A stretch of 64,000 nucleotides of DNA, from positions 31,489 through 95,488 of the forward strand of contig JAPYSB010000003.1 in NCBI GenBank assembly GCA_029936675.1, in the 5' to 3' direction. Below the pieces are notes generated by a model. That model had not been told where the DNA came from. It did not search any database and saw only the letters and a program-made list of their open reading frames with translations. The translations under genes were made by a program, and so were the position numbers. Source of the DNA: Dehalococcoidia bacterium (lineage in GTDB: Bacteria; Chloroflexota; Dehalococcoidia; Lucifugimonadales; UBA826). Within the stretch, counting starts at the first letter, position 1, and each line of letters starts with the position of its first letter. Below are positions 18,278 through 26,528 of this stretch, one piece after another.

Positions 18278-19081
18278 CTAAGGTTGCGAGGCCTCTTTCT
18301 CCATTTTTAAAGCCGTTTGCGACACGGTCTCCATACTTTCCAGAAGGATGGTCGGGTTCAATCGGCTTGCGTGATCTAAATAGCCTGCTTTTTCAAGCAT
18401 AGGTCCAAGTTTTCCACCATTTAGTAAGTCAAGGGTCCATTTAAGAGAATCTGGAAATACTGTCTGGTCAAGATACATTCGCTGATTTTTTGCCCGTGGA
18501 CCATAATGGTAATGAGGAGCACGCTTGAAACAATCGAAGGTGAGCAACTCAATTTCTTCACCATTTACATCACCTAAAACATGAATCGCAACTCCCTCGT
18601 CGTTAGAAAGATGCCGATACTCAACACCGAATCGAATGGGGCCTGCTTCGACAACAACATCCCCCCTGTCATGCATAACCGTCTTTCTTCCAGTAACTGA
18701 GAGACTTTTTGCAGCGGCCGATAGTTCATCGATGGAGCCTGACATGTCCATACTCCGCGCATCCTCGGATAACTCTTGGTAACCGGCTCTTTCAATCATT
18801 TCTGGAAGACGCTCCGAAAACTTATTCAGAACCCAGTCCATTGAATCCCCTTCGGTGGTTACATCCAGCATCAGGCGCTTATTTTGGTTTTCGGGACCGT
18901 AATGATAGTGAGGTTCGTTATCAAAACAATCAAACCGAAGTAGCTCGACATCCTCTCCACCTACCTCACCAAATACATTAATACAGACACCTTGATCAGA
19001 AAGTAAATCTCTGTATTCCAAACCAAATTTTATCCTTCCAGTACCTATGATATTTACGCCAACTTTCTTATTCATATCCAA
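18278..19081 (-). CDS. Tandem-duplicated domain protein with PHYHYGP motif, unknown function
   Basis: I cannot name this 267-aa protein. It consists of two copies of a ~90-residue domain (about residues 10-100 and 145-240). Both share (I/R)(K/R)FG(L/V)EYR, then D(Q/E)GV, (N/H)V(F/L)G(E/D)V, (D/E)(V/I)ELL-FDCF, and the invariant PHYHYGP. Each copy ends in a helix with ML/MIE(R/K)AGY. The His/Tyr-rich PHYHYGP segment and the upstream Asp-Cys look like a metal- or ligand-binding site. There is no signal peptide. It is alone on its strand and flanked by a 34-bp imperfect repeat and a 13-bp-stem hairpin, inside the segment bounded by the 56-bp repeats. Confidence 0.75.
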   Translation of the reverse strand: MDMNKKVGVNIIGTGRIKFGLEYRDLLSDQGVCINVFGEVGGEDVELLRFDCFDNEPHYHYGPENQNKRLMLDVTTEGDSMDWVLNKFSERLPEMIERAGYQELSEDARSMDMSGSIDELSAAAKSLSVTGRKTVMHDRGDVVVEAGPIRFGVEYRHLSNDEGVAIHVLGDVNGEEIELLTFDCFKRAPHYHYGPRAKNQRMYLDQTVFPDSLKWTLDLLNGGKLGPMLEKAGYLDHASRLNPTILLESMETVSQTALKMEKEASQP

Positions 19082-19255
19082 TCTCCATATCTTTCAACGT
19101 TACTTCCCTGATTTATCTTTTCTCTCCACCCGGAACCTGTCGATACATATATTGAAGGAAACAGGACATTTTTAAAAGGGTTTGTAAACAAATGCCCCAT
19201 TGCCTCTACCCAATCAACTATGGGATATCTATCAATCCATAATCTTCTAATTTAC

Positions 19256-19289
19256 AAGGGGTGTCACGTAGCATTCTCTCCAATGCGAA
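19256..19289 (+). repeat. 34-bp imperfect repeat, right copy
   Basis: This is the second copy of the element at 18129-18162 (28 of 34 identical). It lies in the 337-bp gap 19082-19418 upstream of the ABC exporter ATPase. The gap should also carry the promoters of the divergent genes. No strong consensus promoter is seen. Confidence 0.5.
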
Positions 19290-19418
19290 CTGTGGATGGG
19301 GTAGCGCCTCTATATAGGTTAGGTACAGTTTACGACGAATGAACAACTACAATACAATTACGACACTGAACACCGGGAATAACATAAAAGACTGAAAAAA
19401 AAGCCTGTGCAATCCTTA

Positions 19419-20339
19419 ATGGATGAATTTGTAATACAAACCGATAGGTTGACCAAACGATACAAGAATGTTGTAGCCGTGGATGATCTTTCAATGGAGA
19501 TACGCCGAGGCCGCGTCTATGGACTGCTTGGGCCAAATGGTTCCGGCAAGACAACTACGATGGGACTGCTACTGGGACTCCAGACCCCTACTTCCGGAAC
19601 CTTTAGCCTGTTTGGTTATAACCATGGTCACCGGGAGTTATTACGGCGGGTTGGGGCGCTTGTCGAAAACTCGTCCTTCTACCCTTATCTTTCAGGATAC
19701 CAGAACCTGAGATATTTCCAGAAGGTATCCGGGAGGGGGTCAGAAGAGGAACTTGAAAGTTTGGTTGATCGAGTAGGACTATCAGGGAGGGGCCATGATT
19801 TGTTTCGGACCTACTCATATGGGATGAAACAGCGCCTTGGGATCGCATTAGCCCTTCTAGGGGATCCTGACCTCGTGTTCCTAGACGAGCCCACCAATGG
19901 TTTGGACCCTGAAGGAATGATTGAGATGCGAGAATTGATCAAGAGTTTAGGGGACGGTAGCAGAACTGTACTTTTTTCCAGCCACCTGCTTCATGAGGTG
20001 GAGCAAGTCTGTGACAGCGTAACAATTATTTCAAAAGGTAGACTCATTGCACAAGGTGAAGTTTCTCAGTTAATTGCTACGGCCGGAAGCGAACAAATAC
20101 GTATAAAAACTACTGACAACAGCAAGGCACTTCAGTTGCTATCGACCCCAGGCTGGGTTGAGGATATATCCAGGGATGAAGACTCACTTTTGATTACTGC
20201 ACCGATTGAACGTTCAGCCGAACTGACCGCAGCCTTAGCAAATGCAGAGGTGTATGTGGCCGAAATGGTGCCTATTCGAAAATCCCTCGAAGAGTACTTT
20301 TTGGAAGTCACTAGGCGTGGAAATGAGGATTTACAGTGA
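19419..20339 (+). CDS. ABC-2 type exporter ATPase subunit
   Basis: This is the nucleotide-binding subunit of a drug/antibiotic-type exporter (306 aa from the ATG at 19419). Walker A GPNGSGKT is at residues 38-45, the signature reads YSYGMKQRLGIA, Walker B is LVFLDEP and the H-loop is SSHLLHE. A C-terminal extension of ~90 residues follows the core, as in DrrA/CcmA-like exporters. No Shine-Dalgarno precedes the ATG, and a GTG four codons upstream is possible. Its stop overlaps the permease start by four bases (GTGA), so the two are translationally coupled. Confidence 0.93.
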   Translation: MDEFVIQTDRLTKRYKNVVAVDDLSMEIRRGRVYGLLGPNGSGKTTTMGLLLGLQTPTSGTFSLFGYNHGHRELLRRVGALVENSSFYPYLSGYQNLRYFQKVSGRGSEEELESLVDRVGLSGRGHDLFRTYSYGMKQRLGIALALLGDPDLVFLDEPTNGLDPEGMIEMRELIKSLGDGSRTVLFSSHLLHEVEQVCDSVTIISKGRLIAQGEVSQLIATAGSEQIRIKTTDNSKALQLLSTPGWVEDISRDEDSLLITAPIERSAELTAALANAEVYVAEMVPIRKSLEEYFLEVTRRGNEDLQ

Positions 20340-21400
20340 TCACTCATCTTCTGACCTTGATAGAAGGTGAGTGGTTTAAATTGAGACGGCGGTGGCTACC
20401 GTGGATACTGCTTGCTGTAATCATCCTTGTTTCGCAGGCATTTCTTTGGGGATTTTATGCTGTCCATCACATAACAGAGGGTGAAGGGACCAACACTTTC
20501 CTCTCTGATTACCAGTATTCCGGTGATACGGCCACCTTACAGGTGTCCTGTTCCGACCTGCTCGATGGACGTCTCCAAGAAAGAATCCAACCTCTTTCAA
20601 TAGAAGAACGTTTGATAGTTGAGGGAGAAATAGCTGAATGGGGACCGAAAGAGTGTTCAGACTACGCTTATGAACCCGAAAAATTTTTCATGTTCGTGTT
20701 ACCAACGAGTATTGTGGGAAGTATCTACCTAGTATTTCTGACCGGATTGCCCTTTATGCTAATCATGATCCTATCGGCATCCTTGCTGGGGTCAGAGTAC
20801 GGATGGGGAACCCTGCGGGTTGTTGTCTCGAGAGGACTGGGGCGATGGCAGCTTATATCTGCCAAGCTGATTTTGTGTGTTCTGGTAGCTTTTGGGTGGT
20901 TGGCCGTTATGGTGCTACTTAACATTGTGTCCAGTATTTTGGCTGGGATAATTCCTCCTGACGAGGGAGTATCACTAATAATATTGCCCGAGGGAGATAC
21001 GTGGCCATCAGTCCTGTCAACGTTTGGTAAGTTTATTGGTAAAGCTCTCTACGCGACCGTCCCATATATATGTCTTGGAACCTTCTTTGTCGTCTTAACT
21101 CAATCAACAGCTCAAGGGATTTCCCTGTCGGTCATGACATATGTGGCGGAAGCTATGGTGATACCCGCGTTGCTGGCTATTTCCGAAAAACTTGAAAGAA
21201 TCAATGAGGGTCTTCTGAGCTCGAATGTTAGAGAATGGATTTCTTTAGGAGACTCAAAAGCAGCCGTGGCCTTGAAAGGTGCAGAGACACCCGATACCTT
21301 CCAGGCGTTTTTAGTGATACTTGCTTACTCTTTAGTAATGCTCGTGGCTTCAATATGGCTTTTCCAACGTAGGGACCTCTCAGGCGCAAAGGGAGAGTGA
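20336..21400 (+). CDS. ABC-2 type exporter permease subunit
   Basis: This 354-aa membrane protein is the partner of the preceding ATPase. It has an N-terminal helix (about residues 20-40), then an external domain of ~85 residues containing three Cys (in QVSCSDLL and PKECSDYAY). Roughly five more helices follow from about residue 130, ending near residue 345. The GTG start at 20336 overlaps the ATPase stop. ABC-2 permeases export small molecules or lipids; the cargo is not deducible. Two of the external cysteines could form a disulfide. Confidence 0.88.
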   Translation: MITHLLTLIEGEWFKLRRRWLPWILLAVIILVSQAFLWGFYAVHHITEGEGTNTFLSDYQYSGDTATLQVSCSDLLDGRLQERIQPLSIEERLIVEGEIAEWGPKECSDYAYEPEKFFMFVLPTSIVGSIYLVFLTGLPFMLIMILSASLLGSEYGWGTLRVVVSRGLGRWQLISAKLILCVLVAFGWLAVMVLLNIVSSILAGIIPPDEGVSLIILPEGDTWPSVLSTFGKFIGKALYATVPYICLGTFFVVLTQSTAQGISLSVMTYVAEAMVIPALLAISEKLERINEGLLSSNVREWISLGDSKAAVALKGAETPDTFQAFLVILAYSLVMLVASIWLFQRRDLSGAKGE

Positions 21401-21464
21401 GTGGGGTCTTTGGACGATTCTTGGTGATTGGTGCCGAAGGAGGGATTCTAGCCACGTTCTGTTG

Positions 21465-21509
21465 CTCTATATCAGCTAAGCAGTTTTTAAATGCTTAGAT
21501 GATATAGAG
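21465..21509. repeat. Long inverted repeat (17 pairs, one mismatch) between exporter and CoA-transferase genes
   Basis: CTCTATATCA at 21465-21474 pairs perfectly with TGATATAGAG at 21500-21509. After a G/A mismatch, CTAAGCA at 21476-21482 pairs with TGCTTAG at 21492-21498, leaving a 9-nt loop. It lies 64 bp after the exporter permease stop. A T-tract is lacking, so it may be a terminator, an operator for the next gene, or a structured RNA. It occupies the middle of a 288-bp gap in which I see no gene. Confidence 0.6.
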
Positions 21510-21688
21510 TACAAACAAACCTTTCAGTGTTTAAGCGGAGGAGGCATTTTTTGGAAACCTCGTGACTGAGTGCCTTTTAAAAAGGGATGAATTTATGGCC
21601 GACAATATGTCAACACACTATCCAAAATAACTGAAAAACATTAAGTGCACCAACGGAAAAATTATCGACAGCAGGTTAGGAGATTAAG

Positions 21689-22885
21689 ATGGACAAAGCA
21701 CTAAAAGGCGTGAAAATTATCGATATGAGTCGAGTACAAGCCGGCCCGTCGTGTGCCCAGCTTATGGGTTTTCTTGGAGCCGATGTAATAAAACTCGAAG
21801 ACACAGCTGGTGGAGATAACACACGCGTTGACATGGCTCACATTAAAGGTGTTGACAGTGTTTATTACACGATCTTTAACGGTAATAAGCGTGCCATGAC
21901 ATTGAATCTCAAATCCCCTGAAGGTACCGAGATAATGGATAAGCTTGTCAAATGGGCAGACATTATTTTAGAGAACTTTTCTTCAGGCGTTATGGATCGA
22001 CTGGGATTTGGTTATGAGAGATTAAGGGAAATTAATCCTGGAATAATCTATGCTAGTATCAAAGGATATGGGGACTACGGCCCATACAGCTCCTACAAGG
22101 CTTTTGAATATACGGCACAAGCCATGGGAGGATTAATGGCGGCAAATGGTTTGCCTGACGGTCCACCGATGGGAACTGCGGCTGGTATCGGTGACTCTGG
22201 TACTGGCCTCCACATGGCTATAGGTATTCTTGCTGCCCTGAGACAGAGAGATAAAGACGGAGAAGGACAACGTGTGGAGGTGGCTATGCAAGATGGGGTA
22301 GTCAATTTAATGAGAATCCGTTTAATCAGAAGCCTTAGTACTTCCGAGCCTAACGTGAGAGGAGTTGTCTTAGGAAAAACTAACATCCCGCATACATTTG
22401 CCTGTAGTCCTGGTGGATATGATGACTATGTAATGATTCATTTGAGAGGATATATGTGGGAAACGGTACTAGCCGTTATGGGTAAGGAGGACCTGATAGG
22501 GGATGAACGTTATATAGACGAGCAGGCTCGAGACAAGAGACCAAAAGAAGTTGTTGACATAATCACATCCTGGACTTCCACCAAGTCTAAATACGAAGTA
22601 TTTCATGAGATGGCCGCCGCCGGGGTATGGTGCGGGGCTGTAATAAGCCCAGAAGAGGTTATTACAAACGAGCATTTGATAGCGAGAGAAATGGTTGTGG
22701 ATGTCACCGATGATGTGAGAGGCGATTATAAAATGATTGGGTGCCCGGTTAAACTTAGTCGCTCTCCTGTAGAAGTCACGAGAGCCCCAATGTATTCGGA
22801 GCACACAGAGGAAATACTAACTAACATAGTTGGTATGGTCCGCGAAGATATATCTTACTTGAAGGAAGAAGGGGTTATAGTGTGA
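21689..22885 (+). CDS. CaiB/BaiF family (class III) CoA-transferase
   Basis: This 398-aa class III CoA-transferase moves CoA between carboxylic acids, in the manner of formyl-CoA:oxalate or carnitine CoA-transferases. The N-terminal family signature GVKIIDMSRVQAGPSCAQ, LGADVIKLED and the LNLKSPEG...ILENFSSGVMDRLG region are clear. The start is supported by AGGAG about 6 nt upstream. SAR202-type genomes carry many such genes for degrading unusual organic acids. It is the last gene before the right-hand 56-bp repeat, and its acyl substrate is unknown. Confidence 0.93.
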   Translation: MDKALKGVKIIDMSRVQAGPSCAQLMGFLGADVIKLEDTAGGDNTRVDMAHIKGVDSVYYTIFNGNKRAMTLNLKSPEGTEIMDKLVKWADIILENFSSGVMDRLGFGYERLREINPGIIYASIKGYGDYGPYSSYKAFEYTAQAMGGLMAANGLPDGPPMGTAAGIGDSGTGLHMAIGILAALRQRDKDGEGQRVEVAMQDGVVNLMRIRLIRSLSTSEPNVRGVVLGKTNIPHTFACSPGGYDDYVMIHLRGYMWETVLAVMGKEDLIGDERYIDEQARDKRPKEVVDIITSWTSTKSKYEVFHEMAAAGVWCGAVISPEEVITNEHLIAREMVVDVTDDVRGDYKMIGCPVKLSRSPVEVTRAPMYSEHTEEILTNIVGMVREDISYLKEEGVIV

Positions 22886-22935
22886 CGCTCTATTTTCTCA
22901 GCTGAGGGCACGGTTGAACTAAAATCTTGACCTCA

Positions 22936-22991
22936 ATATTTTCTGCCTGATATCAGCCCGTGTCGGGAATCCGGTCGGCAGAATGTCGGCA
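22936..22991 (+). repeat. 56-bp direct repeat, right copy, beside tRNA-Lys
   Basis: This copy matches 16601-16656 at 51 of 56 positions. The palindrome CTGATATCAG and the three GTCGG-type boxes are kept in both copies; four of the five differences lie outside these elements' cores. It lies 51 bp after the CoA-transferase stop and 60 bp from the 3' end of the tRNA-Lys gene. The position next to a tRNA is suggestive of a past integration site, but no tRNA-derived sequence is repeated at the left copy. Confidence 0.8.
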
Positions 22992-23050
22992 AGATGGGAA
23001 CTCGGGTAACATCAACGGGACGCAAATTCACTGTTTTCGTGATTGCAAAA

Positions 23051-23126
23051 TGGTGAGCCGGGTGAGATTCGAACTCACGACACTCGGATTAAAAGTCCGA
23101 TGCTCTGCCAACTGAGCTACCGGCCC
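23051..23126 (-). tRNA. tRNA-Lys (anticodon TTT)
   Basis: The reverse strand reads a complete cloverleaf of 76 nt. The acceptor 5' strand GGGCCGG (from 23126) pairs with CCGGCTC, with one G-T wobble. The D-arm begins GCTCAGTTGG, the anticodon loop is CTTTTAA with anticodon TTT, and the T-arm contains GTTCGAATC. The 3' CCA is encoded at 23053-23051. It lies downstream of lepB on the same strand. Confidence 0.97.
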
Positions 23127-23148
23127 ATTTTAGTTTCACTAAACATCA

Positions 23149-23177
23149 ATTCTATATATAGAATTTCCTGTCTTCAA
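23149..23177 (-). promoter_or_regulatory. Probable promoter of tRNA-Lys, with a 16-bp palindrome
   Basis: On the minus strand TTGAAG (23177-23172) and TAGAAT (23154-23149) are spaced 17 bp apart, about 22 nt before the mature tRNA 5' end. The -10 region is part of the perfect palindrome ATTCTATATATAGAAT at 23149-23164. Confidence 0.5.
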
Positions 23178-23187
23178 GAAAAATATG

Positions 23188-23808
23188 TTAATTATCGTAG
23201 GTTTCTTGTGTGATAGGTGATAAAGAACACACTGAGGAAGGATATCGTCCGAGGTATTTTCCTATTATGTGCTCGGCCGAAATTGTTCCCCAAGCTCTGG
23301 AGTCATTGCTTGCTCTTCTGTTATCACCTAGGACGAAATATTCTCCTATTCCTACAACATTTGGACCCCAATTGGAACTATCGGTTAACGAGGGATCGAG
23401 GTATGGTTCCTCCAATAAAACACTATTTAAAAAAACCTCACCATCATTGATATGGATGTTATCTCCCTCCTTACCTATCACTCTTTTTATAAAATGGCGA
23501 CTCGGATCTTTCGGATAGGTGAACACTATGACATCGCCTATATCGGGATCTCCAAATAAATAGCTGCTTTTTAAGATGGGAGTATTGTTGTCTAAGAAAA
23601 TTCCAAAGCGAGTTTCTGATATTTTCCAGTAGGCAGCTTTATTAGCTATGACACAATCGCCTTGGTTGATATTTGGGGTCATGCTGGAGCCTTCGACTTG
23701 GTAATTTTGAATCGTAATATACATAATAGAAAAGACGAACAAAGCCAGTATTGATGTTTCAATAATTTCGCGAATTGCCCTTTGAATTTTTCTCTCATAA
23801 ATGTACAT
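23188..23808 (-). CDS. lepB: Signal peptidase I
   Basis: This membrane-anchored serine protease removes signal peptides from secreted preproteins. At 206 aa it has one N-terminal membrane helix (about residues 15-35). The catalytic Ser42 is in the box GSSMTP, Lys108 is in RHFIKRVIG, and the conserved GDNR at 161-164 is followed by SNDSRAWG. The length and single helix match Gram-positive-type (SipS-like) enzymes. It is transcribed toward the tRNA-Lys gene and is divergent from the SIMPL lipoprotein gene. Confidence 0.96.
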   Translation of the reverse strand: MYIYERKIQRAIREIIETSILALFVFSIMYITIQNYQVEGSSMTPNINQGDCVIANKAAYWKISETRFGIFLDNNTPILKSSYLFGDPDIGDVIVFTYPKDPSRHFIKRVIGKEGDNIHINDGEVFLNSVLLEEPYLDPSLTDSSNWGPNVVGIGEYFVLGDNRRASNDSRAWGTISAEHIIGKYLGRYPSSVCSLSPITQETYDN

Positions 23809-23929
23809 AGCATCTAATTATATCTTTTAATACAAGAAGCCGGTGCCAAAACAGGTTTTTTGAATCCGGATAGTTGTATCCTTTAAGAAGTTAATATTTG
23901 CCCCAAATGTACTATTTATAGGTGATCAG

Positions 23930-24787
23930 ATGAACAAGCTGATTGTTTCGACATTACTAATAATAAGCATGAGTTTGGCTTGCTCCAACAACGAACCAAT
24001 CACCGATGAGAATGTTGCGCGCCTAGAACCAACAGCCTTGTCGCCGGTTTATGCTTCCTCTTCCACATTTGCAGATGGAGGAACTGTAAAAGGTGTTGCC
24101 AATTCAGAGTCTTTAAGCGTGAATGACGTTCAGGGCGGGATAAGAGTTTCCGGTACGGGGACGGTATCTGTGGAACCCGACGTTGCAGTACTTGAGATTG
24201 GAGTTGAAGTGTTTGCAGGTAAGGTTAGTAAGGCTAGGTCTGAAGCATCTATAGCTATGGATTTGGTAATCTCAACCATAAAAAAACTTGGTGTCGAAGA
24301 GAAGGATATCCAGACAACCAGTTTTACCATTTACCCTAGATATGACTACGAGGAAGCGATAATTAACGGTAACCGAATCAATACCCAAGTACTTACGGGC
24401 TACACTGTAAGTAACACTGTAAAAGCTAAGGTTTTTGAAGTGGATAAAGTGGGGGAAATAATTGACAGTGCAGCGGAGGCAGGAGGGGATTATGTTCGGA
24501 TTAATGGTGTTGACTTCACTATTGATGATCCAAATCCGTACAAGACAACGATTAGAAAGATGGCAGTGGAAGACGCGGTCAACAAAGCTCAAGAATATGC
24601 TCTTTTGACCAATGTAGAATTGGGCCCCATAATCTCATTAGAGGAGATGGGATCCGGCTCTATTCAGTCTCCATATGAGGCTGATTATGGTATGAGGATG
24701 ATGATGGCTGCTGCACCGACTACCTCTATTAATAGCGGTCAGTTGGATATTAGCCTGACTGTTAATACTTTGTTTGCGATTAAGTGA
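23930..24787 (+). CDS. SIMPL (DUF541) domain lipoprotein
   Basis: This 285-aa exported protein has an N-terminal signal that ends in a lipobox with Cys18 in SLAC, predicting a membrane-anchored lipoprotein. From about residue 70 the SIMPL/DUF541 domain begins with VSGTGTVSVEPDVAVL and continues through the helix with DLVISTIKKLGV. It ends with the terminal strand of the oxidative-stress-related family. SIMPL proteins form oligomers in the envelope and are of unclear function. GGTGAT precedes the ATG. The dcd gene follows 88 bp downstream on the same strand. Confidence 0.9.
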   Translation: MNKLIVSTLLIISMSLACSNNEPITDENVARLEPTALSPVYASSSTFADGGTVKGVANSESLSVNDVQGGIRVSGTGTVSVEPDVAVLEIGVEVFAGKVSKARSEASIAMDLVISTIKKLGVEEKDIQTTSFTIYPRYDYEEAIINGNRINTQVLTGYTVSNTVKAKVFEVDKVGEIIDSAAEAGGDYVRINGVDFTIDDPNPYKTTIRKMAVEDAVNKAQEYALLTNVELGPIISLEEMGSGSIQSPYEADYGMRMMMAAAPTTSINSGQLDISLTVNTLFAIK

Positions 24788-24875
24788 TTCCTGCAGTGAC
24801 TCTGAATAGAATGTCTTTCCGAAAAATTTCTTGAGCTATTGATAGGATCAGAATTTAAGACTACGGAGACCAACA

Positions 24876-25445
24876 ATGGTACTTAGCGATCGAACAATAA
24901 GGGAGGAGATTGCTGCTGGCAGGATTATTGTTGACCCTTTGGGCGAAAATGCTATTCAGCCTGCAAGTATTGATGTTCATCTCGACAAAACCTTTCTTGT
25001 TTTTCGGAATTCTAGATTGCCTTATATAGATGTTAGGCAGAGTTCTGAGGAGTTGACAGAAAAATTGGAGATCGAAGGCGATATACCATTTATGCTTCAT
25101 CCAGGAGAATTTGTACTGGGTAGTACCCTTGAACATATAGAATTGCCTAACGACCTTGTGTCAAGGGTGGAAGGCAAGAGTTCGCTCGGTAGATTGGGAT
25201 TATTGATACATTCTACGGCCGGCTATGTAGATCCTGGTTTTAAAGGACATCTAACACTTGAACTGAGTAATGTCTCTAATTTGCCAATAACCTTGTATTA
25301 CGGTATGAAAATAGGCCAGCTGTCTTATGTGCGCCTAACCACTCCGGCGGAATATCCCTATGGTTCGCCAGAGTTGGGCAGCAAATATCAAGGGCAATCA
25401 GATCCGACTGCAAGCAAAGTGCATCAGGATTTCCAAAGAAGGTGA
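24876..25445 (+). CDS. dcd: dCTP deaminase
   Basis: This enzyme converts dCTP to dUTP for thymidylate synthesis; some members also hydrolyse dUTP to dUMP. At 189 aa it has the trimeric dUTPase-fold signatures: IQPASIDVHLD near residue 30, then VEGKSSLGRLGLLIHSTAGY with the substrate-binding Ser-Ser and Arg, and the C-terminal S-Y-QGQSDPT segment. GGAG lies about 8 nt before the ATG. It sits 3 nt upstream of ribD and so probably belongs to the riboflavin operon transcript. Whether it is mono- or bifunctional cannot be settled here. Confidence 0.95.
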   Translation: MVLSDRTIREEIAAGRIIVDPLGENAIQPASIDVHLDKTFLVFRNSRLPYIDVRQSSEELTEKLEIEGDIPFMLHPGEFVLGSTLEHIELPNDLVSRVEGKSSLGRLGLLIHSTAGYVDPGFKGHLTLELSNVSNLPITLYYGMKIGQLSYVRLTTPAEYPYGSPELGSKYQGQSDPTASKVHQDFQRR

Positions 25446-25448
25446 TCC

Positions 25449-26528
25449 ATGTCATATATGGACACCGCTTTAGCTGCTGGTAAAAAGGCTCGAGGCGTAT
25501 CTAACCCTAACCCCCCTGTTGGGGCTGTCCTAGTAAAAAACGAACAGGTATTATCAGAGGGGTTTACGGGACGCCCTGGGTCTCCACACGCTGAAGTGAT
25601 GGCGATAACTGCAGCAGGAGATGGTGCAAAAAAGGCCGCTCTATATGTTACTTTGGAGCCTTGCTGTCATTTTGGTAGAACCCCCCCATGCACCGAAGCA
25701 ATTATCGAATCAGGAATATCAAAAGTCTATATTGCCATTCAAGACCCGGATAACAGGGTGTCGGGCAAGGGTATTGATCGATTACAAGAAGCAGGTATAG
25801 AAGTTGTTTTGGGTCTTGGGGAAAAAACAGCTGAGGTTGATTTGGAGGCCCATATTAAATTGTCGAAGACAGGGTCTCCTTTTATTACTGCAAAATTTGC
25901 TGTTAGTTTAGACGGCAAGATAGCAACTTCATCGGGAGACGCTAAGTGGATAACCAGTGAAGAATCTAGGGCACGAGCTCATTTTATGCGATTTGAGTCG
26001 GACGCTATTATGGTTGGAGTGAACACTGTGATAGCCGATGACCCTCAGTTGACAGTTAGGTTGAATGGTAAAAAGATTGAGAGACAACCATTGAGAGTGG
26101 TAATTGATTCGTCTGGGCGTATTCCTGAGAAGAGTGCCTTGTTTTTGGAAAAAGGAACTACTTTCGTTGCCTCGACCCAAGACCTCAAGCTTCCAGATAA
26201 TCTGCAAAATGTCACAACCAAGGCCTTTCCTAGTAAGGAAGCAAGAGTGGATCTTACCTCGGTTTTTAAATACTTAGGGAATATTCCTGTTTCCTCCGTA
26301 TTAGTGGAGGGGGGGTCGGAATTGCTTGGATCCTTATTTGACGAAGGTTTAGTAGATAAGGTGGTGGCTTTTATTTCTCCTAGCATTATTGGAGGAAGAT
26401 TGAGTTTAAGCGCAGTGGGAGGGAGAGGAGCAAATGTAATGTCAGAAAAGTATTCACTCGTTGATGTCTCGAGAGAATTCATTGGGCCTGATGTTTTAAT
26501 ATCAGGATACTGTGAAAAAGGAGATTGA
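25449..26528 (+). CDS. ribD: Bifunctional riboflavin deaminase/reductase
   Basis: This 359-aa protein performs the second and third steps of riboflavin synthesis, deaminating and then reducing the pyrimidinone. The N-terminal cytidine-deaminase-like domain has the zinc site HAEVMA and PCCHFGRTPPC. From about residue 150 the RibD C-terminal reductase domain begins, with KFAVSLDGKIA and VEGGSELLGSLF near its end. It is the first gene of ribD-ribE-ribBA-ribH, and its stop overlaps the ribE start (TGATG). No FMN riboswitch is visible upstream. Confidence 0.96.
   Translation: MSYMDTALAAGKKARGVSNPNPPVGAVLVKNEQVLSEGFTGRPGSPHAEVMAITAAGDGAKKAALYVTLEPCCHFGRTPPCTEAIIESGISKVYIAIQDPDNRVSGKGIDRLQEAGIEVVLGLGEKTAEVDLEAHIKLSKTGSPFITAKFAVSLDGKIATSSGDAKWITSEESRARAHFMRFESDAIMVGVNTVIADDPQLTVRLNGKKIERQPLRVVIDSSGRIPEKSALFLEKGTTFVASTQDLKLPDNLQNVTTKAFPSKEARVDLTSVFKYLGNIPVSSVLVEGGSELLGSLFDEGLVDKVVAFISPSIIGGRLSLSAVGGRGANVMSEKYSLVDVSREFIGPDVLISGYCEKGD

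Noticed and set aside
16657-22935. Prophage or integrative element with its own integrase
   Set aside because: No integrase, transposase, phage or conjugation gene is visible between the repeats; only the repeat pair and tRNA neighbourhood hint at mobility.
24788-24875. FMN riboswitch upstream of the dcd-rib genes
   Set aside because: I looked for the conserved RFN sequence blocks in the region ahead of dcd and the SIMPL gene and saw none.
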